Source: Winogradskyella alexanderae (GTDB taxonomy: Bacteria > Bacteroidota > Bacteroidia > Flavobacteriales > Flavobacteriaceae). From it: a stretch of 64,000 nt of DNA. Under the pieces are notes generated by a model. It saw only the letters and a list, made by a program, of their open reading frames with translations. It was not told where the DNA came from and did no database searches. The position numbers were made by a program, and so were the translations under genes. Each line of letters starts with the position of its first letter. Position 1 is the first letter of the stretch. Below, piece after piece: positions 12,328-19,702 of this stretch. The DNA is taken from the NCBI RefSeq assembly GCF_020166335.1, contig NZ_JAIUJR010000008.1, positions 148,569 through 212,568 of the forward strand, read 5' to 3'.

Positions 12328-12356
12328 AACACTTAATTCTTATAATTTTACTGTAT

Positions 12357-12399
12357 TCAATTTAAAACACTTATTCAAACTCAACAATGACCTTAGTCA
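12357..12399 (-). promoter_or_regulatory. CRP/FNR-type site and -7 box of the Pelota-like gene
   Basis: The palindrome TGACCTTAGTCA is at 12388-12399, overlapping the stop of the preceding Usp gene. TAAATTGA (12364-12357) is 29.5 bases from the centre and is the weakest -7 box of the set. The predicted leader is about 25 bases. Confidence 0.55.
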
Positions 12400-13229
12400 A
12401 TTTGTTCTGGCATTACTAAAAATGGAATCAAAGGTCTAAATCCTATTTTTTTAATAACTGGTTCTCTAATTATTCTCTCAAGACAATTATGCTTGTTATT
12501 TACCATTGCTAACATGTCAATTTCCAGATCTTTTACAAACTCTTTAATTTCTACTTCCTTGCTACTGTAGTCTGGCATCCAGTGGAATGTTGAGCTGAAA
12601 TTGGATAACTTATCCTTCAAATTTGTGTAATTATAATCTTGTTCCTGGCTTAAAGCCTCCTCTTCATTAATATGTAAAATTCTAATCTTTGAATCATGTA
12701 GATCCGCCATGTCTACCAATGGTTTTAGTTGTTTGTCACTATATTCAACTTTAAAATCCGTGGGGAAAGCTATTTGACGCGGAATTACAAAATCATACTC
12801 ATCTGGAACTAATAAAACTGGACAGTGTTTCATTTTCTTGATGACCTTTACAGTATTGCTTCCCATAAAAATCTCCTTTGCTCCTGTAGCTCCTTTGGTA
12901 CCCATTACAACCAAGTCTATTTCGCTTTGCCTAACCTCGGTATCAATAGCCTCTGTTAATGGGTGTGTACTTAAAACTGTGTGGAATTCGTGATTAGCAT
13001 TTGCATCTGAAGAAATAATCTGATCTCGTATTTCTAACAGCTCCACCAATGCGTTATCTTTCATCTTTCTCAATAAAGTATTTGAAAGGTTGGACATTGC
13101 AGACGCTTTAAATGCTGTAGAGTTTAAAATATAAAAGGTGCAATATTCGTCTTGAAACAACTTAAGAGCATAAACAATAGCGCTCCAAGAATTGTCTGAG
13201 AAATCCGTTGGCAATAGTATTTTTTTCAT
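12393..13229 (-). CDS. Universal stress protein, tandem Usp domains
   Basis: A 278-residue two-domain Usp. The first domain opens with KKILLPTDFSDNSWSAIVYAL and holds a nucleotide-binding loop of the G-x2-G-x9-G-S/N type (MGTKGATGAKEIFMGSNT, near residues 108-125), so it probably binds ATP. The second domain (from about residue 145, IAFPTDF) lacks that loop, the usual arrangement in Bacteroidota tandem Usp proteins. It follows the next Usp gene by 11 bases on the same strand and shares its promoter. These proteins accumulate in stress and low-oxygen states; the exact function is unknown. Confidence 0.92.
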   Translation of the reverse strand: MKKILLPTDFSDNSWSAIVYALKLFQDEYCTFYILNSTAFKASAMSNLSNTLLRKMKDNALVELLEIRDQIISSDANANHEFHTVLSTHPLTEAIDTEVRQSEIDLVVMGTKGATGAKEIFMGSNTVKVIKKMKHCPVLLVPDEYDFVIPRQIAFPTDFKVEYSDKQLKPLVDMADLHDSKIRILHINEEEALSQEQDYNYTNLKDKLSNFSSTFHWMPDYSSKEVEIKEFVKDLEIDMLAMVNNKHNCLERIIREPVIKKIGFRPLIPFLVMPEQID

Positions 13230-13240
13230 TTTGATTAGTG

Positions 13241-14092
13241 TTAACTGGTTCGTCTAATATTTTGAAGTGCCAAAAATGGAATATTAGTATGTAATGAAAT
13301 ATCATCTACTTTTGATCTAAACAACATATCTTCCAAATAGGAATGGCTCGTATTTACCATAACAAGCAAATCTATATTATGTGCTTCTATGTAATTTGAT
13401 ATTGCGCCAGAGATATCTTTATCATCTGCATTGACAAAATTGATTTGCAAATCTTCAAATTCACCTTTTAAAAACTCTTTGTTATCTACTTGCCTTCTCG
13501 AGAGGTTACTATATTTTGCTATGTAAATCACATCGATAATGGACCTAAAAGGTTTTAGCATGGTATATAACAATTTCAATTCTCTTCTTTTGTAAGGAAT
13601 CAAAAAGTTGGTGGGAAAAAGCACCTTTTTGGGCTGGGTGTATTCATAAGCTTCCGGGATTACCAATACAGGGCAAGAGACATATTTTAAAACTTGCAGT
13701 GTGTTGCTACCAAAAGCATACGCATGATTTGCTCCCTCACCTTTAGTACCCATAACTATTAAATCTATGTTTTTCTCTATAACAACTTTATTTGCTTCAT
13801 CCAATAGTGAATTATAGGCAGATATTATATTATAGCTAAATCTTTTGTGAGGTGCGATAGTGCTAACCTTTTCCAACAAGGATTCTAAATTTTTTGATGA
13901 TTTTTTACTTGACATTAATTTAAGTTCATCAAACGATTTACTCTCGGATAATTTATGTGTATTATACACTTCATCTTCGTAGACATGCAAAAAGTAAAAC
14001 TCACAATTATCGTATTTAAAAAACTCTAATGCAAACACTATGGAGTTCATTGCATTATCGGAAAAATCAGTTGGTAACAGCACTTTTTTCAT
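13241..14092 (-). CDS. Universal stress protein, tandem Usp domains
   Basis: I chose ATG 14092 (MKKVLLPTDFSDNAMNSIVFAL), which aligns with the two paralogues; the open frame extends to a TTG at 14101. The length is 283 residues. The first domain keeps the ATP-type loop (MGTKGEGANHAYAFGSNT). The second domain begins near VLFPTNF and lacks it. It is the first gene of a two-Usp operon with 12393-13229. A palindrome with matched -7 box precedes it, so the operon is probably activated by the REC-CRP regulator encoded nearby. Confidence 0.92.
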   Translation of the reverse strand: MKKVLLPTDFSDNAMNSIVFALEFFKYDNCEFYFLHVYEDEVYNTHKLSESKSFDELKLMSSKKSSKNLESLLEKVSTIAPHKRFSYNIISAYNSLLDEANKVVIEKNIDLIVMGTKGEGANHAYAFGSNTLQVLKYVSCPVLVIPEAYEYTQPKKVLFPTNFLIPYKRRELKLLYTMLKPFRSIIDVIYIAKYSNLSRRQVDNKEFLKGEFEDLQINFVNADDKDISGAISNYIEAHNIDLLVMVNTSHSYLEDMLFRSKVDDISLHTNIPFLALQNIRRTS

Positions 14093-14117
14093 TACAGGCA
14101 AATTTTTGTTAGAACCA

Positions 14118-14160
14118 TAAAACTAAATTCTAATATGCACAACTACAATGATAAATATCA
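14118..14160 (-). promoter_or_regulatory. CRP/FNR-type site and -7 box of the two-Usp operon
   Basis: The palindrome TGATAAATATCA is at 14149-14160. TAGTTTTA (14125-14118) begins 29.5 bases from its centre. The predicted start is near 14113, with a leader of about 21 bases. Confidence 0.7.
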
Positions 14161-14185
14161 TCTAGAACGCTTAAAAAGAAGTGGC

Positions 14186-14362
14186 AAAAAACAGAAACAG
14201 GGAGCAGTCACTCCCTGTTTCGTAGAACATTATAGATTTATGATATTGCTTTCGTAGCAGTTTAAAGATATCTTTTGGTCTTAAGAAAACTGAAAGTACT
14301 TAGAACTACACCATAACTCTAAAATGCTCAATACTTATGTTATTAAAAGCCCCCTTTTAACA
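14186..14362 (-). ncRNA. Predicted small RNA 2, CRP-like promoter to terminator
   Basis: No long reading frame exists between the Usp gene at 14092 and the membrane protein at 14559. On the minus strand a near-consensus site (14398-14409, read TGAGCAATATCA) is followed at 29.5 bases by TATCTTGT (14374-14367), giving a start near 14362. The transcript would open with a hairpin (14360-14343, arms TTAAAAG/CTTTTAA) and end at a strong terminator: an 11-bp perfect stem at 14221-14194, a 6-base loop and six T. The length is about 177 bases. A 16-codon frame starting at an ATG just upstream (about 14391) would be cut by this start. The 5' hairpin resembles that of small RNA 1. This is inference only. 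Confidence 0.4.
14194..14221 (-). terminator. Strong intrinsic terminator
   Basis: An 11-bp perfect stem (arms at 14194-14204 and 14211-14221), a 6-base loop, then TGTTTTTT on the minus strand. It does not follow a protein gene. Confidence 0.8.
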
Positions 14363-14397
14363 ACGCACAAGATATATAATACCTATGTTTCATAAAA

Positions 14398-14409
14398 TGA
14401 TATTGCTCA
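14398..14409 (-). promoter_or_regulatory. Near-consensus CRP/FNR-type site before predicted small RNA 2
   Basis: Read on the minus strand this is TGAGCAATATCA, one base off TGAY-N4-RTCA. TATCTTGT lies 29.5 bases from the centre. The site sits directly downstream of the terminator of small RNA 1. Confidence 0.45.
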
Positions 14410-14419
14410 GTTTAACGAC

Positions 14420-14508
14420 AAAAAAAGAAAACCAGAGTTTTAGCAAACTCTGGTTTTCCTCATGATTAATAGCATATTATATTAAGGACACTTACTCACC
14501 TTAATATT
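14420..14508 (-). ncRNA. Predicted small RNA 1, CRP-like promoter to terminator
   Basis: A perfect palindrome centred at 14549.5 (core TGATAATTATCA, 14544-14555; 22 bp in all, 14539-14560) precedes a good -7 box TAAGTTTA at 14520-14513 on the minus strand, at the regulon spacing. The predicted start is near 14508. The transcript would begin with a hairpin (14507-14479, 9-bp stem, 11-base loop) and end with a very strong terminator (13-bp perfect stem 14457-14428, 4-base loop, CTTTTTTT). The length is about 89 bases, with no start codon followed by more than a few codons. The layout is that of a regulated trans-acting small RNA, analogous in logic to enterobacterial FnrS. I do not recognise the sequence. 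Confidence 0.55.
14428..14457 (-). terminator. Strong intrinsic terminator of predicted small RNA 1
   Basis: A 13-bp perfect stem, a 4-base loop and a seven-T tail on the minus strand, about 100 bases beyond the stop of the 14559 gene. It could also end the Usp-membrane protein transcript. Confidence 0.85.
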
Positions 14509-14512
14509 TGGC

Positions 14513-14560
14513 TAAACTTAACATATAAATTATCTATTAAAAATGATAATTATCATTTTT
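14513..14560 (-). promoter_or_regulatory. Perfect palindromic CRP/FNR-type site and -7 box in a gene-free position
   Basis: The core TGATAATTATCA (14544-14555) lies within a 22-bp perfect palindrome that overlaps the stop of the 14559 gene. TAAGTTTA (14520-14513) starts 29.5 bases from the centre. No protein gene follows on this strand before the terminator at 14428-14457. The core also resembles Fur-type GATAAT repeats, so a metal regulator is an alternative. Confidence 0.65.
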
Positions 14561-14945
14561 AAAAAGGTATCAAGCTATATACCTGATTTAGAAGGAATAA
14601 ACCAATTAAAAATAATAAGGTATAAATCACCTGCACGAATTTAATATTGGTTACCTGAAGCCAAGTTACTGTCTTAACAGGAAATATAAATAAGCCTAAC
14701 CCTATGATTAATGCAAACCAACCTATCAAGGTGATTATGATTTTATAATTAGATTCCCAAATATTATGAAAAATAATATTTATCAAACCAACAATAATTG
14801 CCAAAAATGAAAAAAGGATTAAGAACTTTTGGTCCTTTAAATCTTCAAAAATCTGCTTTATCCGTTTGGGATTTAGACTAAGAATAAGGAAAAATATGAT
14901 TAAATACCATCCCCAAAATTTCGCAAAAGTTATTGAAATATCCAT
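14559..14945 (-). CDS. Small integral membrane protein of unknown function
   Basis: A 128-residue protein with about four hydrophobic helices: residues 8-25, 42-60, 68-88 and 103-124. There is a short charged stretch (NPKRIKQIFEDLKDQK) after the first. I see no catalytic motif. It follows the Usp gene 14951-15799 by 5 bases on the same strand, so the two share a promoter and the stress regulon. Its stop codon overlaps the palindrome that I assign to a small-RNA promoter. Confidence 0.7.
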   Translation of the reverse strand: MDISITFAKFWGWYLIIFFLILSLNPKRIKQIFEDLKDQKFLILFSFLAIIVGLINIIFHNIWESNYKIIITLIGWFALIIGLGLFIFPVKTVTWLQVTNIKFVQVIYTLLFLIGLFLLNQVYSLIPF

Positions 14946-14950
14946 AGTTA

Positions 14951-15799
14951 TTAATTATTGGTTTCGTGTAAAACAAGGAATGGAATATTAGTATGGTATG
15001 TAATATTTTCTACCCTTGAATGAAATAATATCTGTTGAAAATAGTTAAGATTTTTTGCTACCATAGCTATCATATCTACCTCCCTGCTTTCTGTAAAGCA
15101 TTGTACGGCATCCTCTAATTTATTGTTAGTTAAAAAGAAAAATTTATGCTTGTAATCACCGAATAAATTTTGAAGAAAATCTCTGCCATTTTCCTGCTCT
15201 TGACTGAGTTCTGTACCTAATTTATTAACATGTAGTACTGAAAGCTCAGAGTCCTTTTCTTCAATTAGCTCTACCAGTGGCCGCAATGTTTTAAAGTTAT
15301 TGTACGTTGAAAAATCCGTCGGGAATGCAATTTCCGTGATACCGTCATAAATGGCGTTTTCTGGGACAACCAAAGTGGTGCATTTTACTTTTACCACAAC
15401 GTCGCCTGCATTGCTGCCTATTACAATACGCTTTAATCCAGAAGCGCCTTTAGTGCCCATAATGATTAGGTCAATATTCTTTTCTTCAACCTGTCTACGC
15501 ACAGCATCTATAAAAAACCCGTACTCTACAACGCTATAAAAGCGATGATGATTCCTGTTTGAAATTTTTGATATTTTTTTTAGTAATCTGTGTAATTTAG
15601 CTTTTACAGGTTTAACGTAAACCTCTTCAATTACATCCTCTGTGCTTATGTAGGTAGGATCGTTTAGAATAGCTTGGCTCATTGTATTTACGTGTAATAG
15701 GTAAAACACGCAGGGCTCTTGTTTTAAAAATTCAAGTGCATACTCAATTGCGTTCCAAGAATTTTCAGAAAAATCAGTTGGTAATAGTACACTCTTCAT
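14951..15799 (-). CDS. Universal stress protein, tandem Usp domains
   Basis: A 282-residue protein. The first domain opens with KSVLLPTDFSENSWNAIEYALEF split over its first strand and helix, and carries the ATP-type loop MGTKGASGLKRIVIGSNA. The second domain begins near IAFPTDF and lacks the loop. It is the third Usp paralogue of the cluster and the first gene of a two-gene operon with the membrane protein 14559-14945. A palindrome at activator spacing lies upstream, and the LOV-kinase operon ends just beyond it on the same strand. Divergence from the other two paralogues suggests old duplications. Confidence 0.92.
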   Translation of the reverse strand: MKSVLLPTDFSENSWNAIEYALEFLKQEPCVFYLLHVNTMSQAILNDPTYISTEDVIEEVYVKPVKAKLHRLLKKISKISNRNHHRFYSVVEYGFFIDAVRRQVEEKNIDLIIMGTKGASGLKRIVIGSNAGDVVVKVKCTTLVVPENAIYDGITEIAFPTDFSTYNNFKTLRPLVELIEEKDSELSVLHVNKLGTELSQEQENGRDFLQNLFGDYKHKFFFLTNNKLEDAVQCFTESREVDMIAMVAKNLNYFQQILFHSRVENITYHTNIPFLVLHETNN

Positions 15800-15819
15800 A
15801 ATCCTGTATTTTAAAAGAA

Positions 15820-15862
15820 CTAATGTAATTGCTTTTACAAAGCCCTAAAATGACCTGCATCA
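15820..15862 (-). promoter_or_regulatory. CRP/FNR-type site and -7 box of the third Usp gene
   Basis: The palindrome TGACCTGCATCA is at 15851-15862. TACATTAG (15827-15820) lies 29.5 bases from the centre. The predicted leader is about 16 bases. Confidence 0.65.
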
Positions 15863-15876
15863 TTAAAAAGCATTTT

Positions 15877-16929
15877 CTATTCAATTTCTTTAAGTCGTTC
15901 TAAATCCAGTACCACAATATTTCTACCTTCAGACTTTATTATTCCTTCATTTTTAAAATTTGTAAGTGTCCTAATAAAGGTCTCTGTTGCCACACCTGCG
16001 ACACTGGCAAGATCACTACGCGAAATTTTAATTGGATCTTCTGGCTTACGATTTATATGTTCTGCGAATTGCAAAATGGTATTCGCAGTTTTCTTGTTAA
16101 CTGAGCTGTATGCCATTTGCAAAAGTTGTTCTTTTGTATTGCATAAATCGTCTGTTAGAAGATCTATTAAAGCAATGGCTACTTTATGGTTATCATTTAA
16201 AATAGCTGACAATTGAATAATTGAAATTCCCATTAAATGGGTAGTTTTTATTGCTGTGGCTGTTTCTTTGTGCGGTAAATTATGGGTAAAAGATGTATAA
16301 CCGAATAGATCATCTTCTTTATAAAGCGCAATCGCCAATTCTTTTCCTTGGTCATCTAATTTATGGCATTTTACGGCGCCCTTTGTAATCAAATAGATAT
16401 AATTTGAATGGTCACCTTCATGGTAGATAATTTCATTTTTATTAAAGCAAAATTCCTCACCATAGTCATCAAAGAAATTCTTTAGATCGTTTAAGGATCT
16501 TAATTCCTCATCTTCTTCATCTAAGTAAGTATTGGTACTTCTGCGGTCTTCCAAGATAGACGCTTTTGCCAACCTACTTTTTATTGCACTCAATAATTCA
16601 TCCTCAGTAAATGGTTTGGTTATGTAGTCATCTGCACCCAAATTCATTCCTTTTCTTATATCTGAATGTTCTGTTTTTGCAGATAAAAATATAAATGGAA
16701 TATACTTTAGTTTTTTGTTTTTGGATAGTTTTTCCAAAACCTCATATCCATCCATTTTTGGCATCATTATATCGCAGATAATAAGATCTGGAGGATTTGT
16801 CAGAGCAAGTTTTATCCCTTCTTTACCATTTGATACTTTAACAACACTATAATCAGCTAGTTCCAATAACTCTGCCGTATTATCTCTTAATACTATATCG
16901 TCTTCTATGAGTAATAGCTTAGCTAACAT
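15877..16929 (-). CDS. Response regulator fused to a CRP/FNR-type transcription factor (REC-cNBD-HTH)
   Basis: A 350-residue protein in three parts. An N-terminal receiver domain has acidic residues Asp10/Asp11, phospho-acceptor Asp53 (LIICDIMMPKMDG) and Lys105 (ITKPF). A cyclic-nucleotide-binding-like beta-roll lies near residues 150-265 (NEIIYHEGDHSNYIYLI, VKCHKL). A CRP-type winged helix lies near 275-350. The beta-roll lacks the cAMP-binding R-S motif, and no FNR-type cysteine cluster is seen, so phosphorylation rather than a ligand probably controls it. The recognition helix has ATETFIRTL, keeping the Glu and Arg that read TGA half-sites in CRP and FNR. It overlaps the LOV-kinase gene by 11 bases and is its evident partner. 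Likely targets are the TGAY-N4-RTCA sites of this window. Confidence 0.9.
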   Translation of the reverse strand: MLAKLLLIEDDIVLRDNTAELLELADYSVVKVSNGKEGIKLALTNPPDLIICDIMMPKMDGYEVLEKLSKNKKLKYIPFIFLSAKTEHSDIRKGMNLGADDYITKPFTEDELLSAIKSRLAKASILEDRRSTNTYLDEEDEELRSLNDLKNFFDDYGEEFCFNKNEIIYHEGDHSNYIYLITKGAVKCHKLDDQGKELAIALYKEDDLFGYTSFTHNLPHKETATAIKTTHLMGISIIQLSAILNDNHKVAIALIDLLTDDLCNTKEQLLQMAYSSVNKKTANTILQFAEHINRKPEDPIKISRSDLASVAGVATETFIRTLTNFKNEGIIKSEGRNIVVLDLERLKEIE

Positions 16930-18802
16930 ACTTGTTTGGAATTATTATTGTTACTGTTGTTCCTTTTTTTTCTTCGCTTTTCAACGAAATATTTCCTCCT
17001 AAGTTCTGGGCATGGGTTTTTGCTATATTTAATCCAATTCCTGTACCTTTAATATTTACTACATTTTGAGCTCTATAATATCTTGTAAATACATTTTCTA
17101 AATCATCTTTTGGTATTCCTAGACCTTCATCCTTAACCTCAATTTTTGTGATTCCATTAAGTTGTTCAATCTCTATGTCAATATCTGTATTTTCATCTGA
17201 ATATTTTATTGCATTAAGTACAACGTTTGATAAAATTAATTCAAGAACTCTTTCGTCTTGATGCATGGTTATACCATCGATGTTATTTGGATAATTAATA
17301 TGTTGGCCTGTTTTAAGAAGCATATTTGCATTATATACCACTTCGTTTATAACCTTACTTAATTTAAACTCGCTAATTTTATAATCTACCTTGCCAGACT
17401 CTAACCGTTCAATAGACAGAAAATCATTTAAAATTGCGTTTAGATACTGTACCTTCTCTTTAATAGTATTTAAATGCTTTTCACGCTTTTTTTGCTCGGT
17501 AGATTTCTGGTACTTCTCCAATAACATTACAGAAGTAGATATACCGCTTAATGGTGTTTTAAACTCATGTGATACAAGCGATAAAAACTTGGTTTTGAGC
17601 TCATTCAATTCTTTTTCCTTGCTTAATGCAACTTGTAATTGCTTGGTTCGCTCTTCAACTGTTTTCTCAAGCTTCTGCAAGTAATTTTTTTGATCTGTTA
17701 TGTCAAGAACTATTGCTACTAAAACAGGTTTTTCGTTTAGATAAGACAACTGCAAATGAACATTAACCGGATATACAGAGCCATCTTTTCTTACGTGTAT
17801 AGTTTCATATTCAACTTTCTCTTTTGCTTTAGTAATTAATGGGTCAAAGTATGCCTTCCGATAACTTTCCTCATCGACTTCATTTTTTAGATCAAAAGGC
17901 GTCATTTTTTTAAGTTCGTCCTGGGTATAACCCAAATTATTTAACGCTCCTGTGTTTGCCGAAATAAACAATAAGGTATTAGCATCAAACACATAAATCT
18001 CGTTTAAAGATTCGTTAAAAATCGCAGCTAAATGATTGCGTTCTTCCTCAGCCTTTACACGCTCAGTTACATCATTTTGAATGCCAATGAAGTTGGTGAT
18101 TATGCCTTTTTCATTCGTAATTGGCGTTACGTATAAGTCATTCCAAAAAAGGGTTCCATCTTTTCTATAGTTCCTTAAAGTTACTAAGCAACTTTTTCCT
18201 GTCCTTATGGCTTTACGCAATTTGTCTAGTGGCTTCTGTGACCTATCTGTCCCTTGTAAAAACCTACAGTTTATACCTAAGACTTCTTTATTAGAATAAC
18301 CTGTGAGGTCTGTAAATGCTTTGTTGCAATAAATAATAGGATTGTCTTGTCTCAAAGCATCTGTTATAATAATGCCATTACTCGCAGATTCTAAGGCCTT
18401 ACTACGTAACATATAATCATACTCTGTTTCTTTTTGTTTAGAAACATCCCTGATTAATGCCATGACATAGGTATTGTCATAAATTTTAAATGGATTGAGC
18501 AGTACCTCAATTGGAATTATGTTGCCACTCTTACTAAGCCCATAAACATCTAATGACAACGCCATTCTTTTTTGCCCTACTTCTTCAATGTAATTTCTAA
18601 AGTGTTCTTTGTGTGCCTCGTGATAATTGGACGGCATTAAAATATCCAAAGGTTTACCATTAATTTCAGCATTATCATAACCAAAAATGGATTCTGCAGC
18701 TCTGTTTACCTCCATTATCTGTTGCTTCTGGTTTACAATCACCACAGCTTCAGAAACCGTTTCTAAAAGTATATTGAATATCTCTTGGTCCTGTCTTATC
18801 AT
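16919..18802 (-). CDS. PAS-LOV-PAS histidine kinase, putative blue-light sensor
   Basis: A 627-residue soluble kinase. PAS1 spans about residues 5-122. The second PAS (about 140-250) is a LOV domain: GINCRFLQG with adduct-forming Cys179, Arg180 and Gln183, then NYRKDG with Asn211, FWNDL with Asn221 and GIQNDVT with Gln242. These are the flavin contacts of YtvA and plant phototropins. A third PAS follows (about 258-372), then a coiled coil, the HisKA box SHEFKTPLSG with His412, and an HATPase domain (NVVLNAIKYS, KGTGIGLNIAKTHA). No membrane helix is present. I infer an FMN-binding blue-light (or flavin-redox) sensor phosphorylating the REC-CRP protein encoded next, with an 11-base overlap. A palindrome in its own promoter suggests positive autoregulation. 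Confidence 0.92.
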   Translation of the reverse strand: MIRQDQEIFNILLETVSEAVVIVNQKQQIMEVNRAAESIFGYDNAEINGKPLDILMPSNYHEAHKEHFRNYIEEVGQKRMALSLDVYGLSKSGNIIPIEVLLNPFKIYDNTYVMALIRDVSKQKETEYDYMLRSKALESASNGIIITDALRQDNPIIYCNKAFTDLTGYSNKEVLGINCRFLQGTDRSQKPLDKLRKAIRTGKSCLVTLRNYRKDGTLFWNDLYVTPITNEKGIITNFIGIQNDVTERVKAEEERNHLAAIFNESLNEIYVFDANTLLFISANTGALNNLGYTQDELKKMTPFDLKNEVDEESYRKAYFDPLITKAKEKVEYETIHVRKDGSVYPVNVHLQLSYLNEKPVLVAIVLDITDQKNYLQKLEKTVEERTKQLQVALSKEKELNELKTKFLSLVSHEFKTPLSGISTSVMLLEKYQKSTEQKKREKHLNTIKEKVQYLNAILNDFLSIERLESGKVDYKISEFKLSKVINEVVYNANMLLKTGQHINYPNNIDGITMHQDERVLELILSNVVLNAIKYSDENTDIDIEIEQLNGITKIEVKDEGLGIPKDDLENVFTRYYRAQNVVNIKGTGIGLNIAKTHAQNLGGNISLKSEEKKGTTVTIIIPNKYVS

Positions 18803-18829
18803 TTCTTTTTGTACTATTGGTACATCTAA

Positions 18830-18872
18830 TAAAAGTATGAATTTTGACTATGGAAAAGCATGACAATTATCA
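18830..18872 (-). promoter_or_regulatory. CRP/FNR-type site and -7 box of the LOV-kinase operon
   Basis: The palindrome TGACAATTATCA is at 18861-18872. TACTTTTA (18837-18830) begins 29.5 bases from its centre. The predicted start is near 18825, with a leader of about 23 bases. This implies autoregulation. Confidence 0.7.
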
Positions 18873-18891
18873 CATAAAATAGCTCATATTA

Positions 18892-18934
18892 TTGGTCATA
18901 TCATCTTTATTTTATAAGCTTTTTAGTACCTTTA
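18892..18934 (+). promoter_or_regulatory. Degenerate CRP-like site and -7 box of the TerB-like/thioredoxin operon
   Basis: The -7 box TACCTTTA is at 18927-18934. At regulon spacing the site would be TTGGTCATATCA (18892-18903), in which only the right half (ATCA) is intact. The predicted start leaves a leader of about 5 bases, so the mRNA would be almost leaderless. Confidence 0.4.
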
Positions 18935-18943
18935 AATTGTGAT

Positions 18944-19312
18944 ATGAATATAGAATTCTATAAAAATATTGGCACCTTATTCTATGCAATCGCAAAGGCA
19001 GATGACAACCTTGCATTTGAGGAGTACACTAAGCTTACAGATTGTTTAGAGCGCGATTGGAATCTATTTGAAACCAGTACTGTTGAGATAATTAAAGAAC
19101 AGTTTAACCACTTGCAGAGTCAGGACAAATTAGCAAGTGATTGTTTTGATTCATTTGTAGATTTTCTGCATCAAAACCCTGAGCTTTTTGATAGTGAATT
19201 AAAGTCATTAATTCTTAAAACCGCAAATGATATTGCATATGCCTTTTCAAAAATTAACAAATCCGAACTTACTTATGTGGCAAAATTGAACATAGAATTT
19301 AAAAAGACTTGA
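18944..19312 (+). CDS. TerB-like helical protein
   Basis: A 122-residue all-helical cytosolic protein. The opening FYKNIGTLFYAIAKADDNLAFEEY recalls the TerB/DjlA-type fold (A-x-A-D-x-x-x-x-x-E-x), which in tellurite-resistance and stress proteins carries acidic metal-binding residues. The match is by eye and partial. It diverges from the LOV-kinase operon and is 4 bases from the thioredoxin gene, so the two form an operon. The -7 box lies so close to the ATG that the leader would be only a few bases. Confidence 0.6.
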   Translation: MNIEFYKNIGTLFYAIAKADDNLAFEEYTKLTDCLERDWNLFETSTVEIIKEQFNHLQSQDKLASDCFDSFVDFLHQNPELFDSELKSLILKTANDIAYAFSKINKSELTYVAKLNIEFKKT

Positions 19313-19316
19313 AAAA

Positions 19317-19616
19317 ATGAAATCTAGTTTTAGTAAAATAATAAATTCGGAAATTCCGGTACTAGTAGACTTCTATGCAGATTGGTGTGGACCATGCAAA
19401 ATGTTGGCACCAATTTTAAAAGAGGTTAAAGAATATCTTGGTGATAAAATCAAAATTGTGAAAATTGATGTAGATAAAAACCAAAACCTTTCAAGTACCT
19501 ATCAGGTGAGAGGTGTCCCAACTATGTTGCTATTTAAAGACGGCAAACAAGTTTGGAGACAATCTGGTGTTCTTCAAAAAGCCGATATACTATCAGTTAT
19601 AGAAAATTACCTATAA
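19317..19616 (+). CDS. trxA: Thioredoxin
   Basis: A 99-residue protein with the full thioredoxin fold: VLVDFYADWCGPCKMLAP with redox cysteines 24 and 27, the buried Asp of the second strand (VDFYA), IVKIDVDKN, and the cis-proline loop VRGVPTMLLFKDGK. It is a cytosolic disulfide reductase. It lies 4 bases after the TerB-like gene and is probably co-expressed. A stress-linked extra thioredoxin is likely, but whether it is the main TrxA of the cell cannot be told from here. Confidence 0.93.
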   Translation: MKSSFSKIINSEIPVLVDFYADWCGPCKMLAPILKEVKEYLGDKIKIVKIDVDKNQNLSSTYQVRGVPTMLLFKDGKQVWRQSGVLQKADILSVIENYL

Positions 19617-19633
19617 ACTAAGCCTTAAAACAT

Positions 19634-19676
19634 TGACTTTGGTCATTGTTTAGCAGCGCATCTAATTATACCTTTC
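19634..19676 (+). promoter_or_regulatory. CRP/FNR-type site and -7 box of the WG-repeat/exporter operon
   Basis: The palindrome TGACTTTGGTCA is at 19634-19645. TACCTTTC (19669-19676) begins 29.5 bases from its centre. The predicted start near 19681 lies downstream of the TTG (19646) that opens the longer frame, so translation must start at ATG 19703. Confidence 0.7.
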
Positions 19677-19702
19677 ATGGTTCAACATTAAAGGAAATCA
19701 TC

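Noticed and set aside
14241..14252. TGATATTGCTTT, another partial copy of the palindrome in the gene-free stretch
   Set aside because: One half-site is lost, and the -7 position would fall inside a terminator stem.
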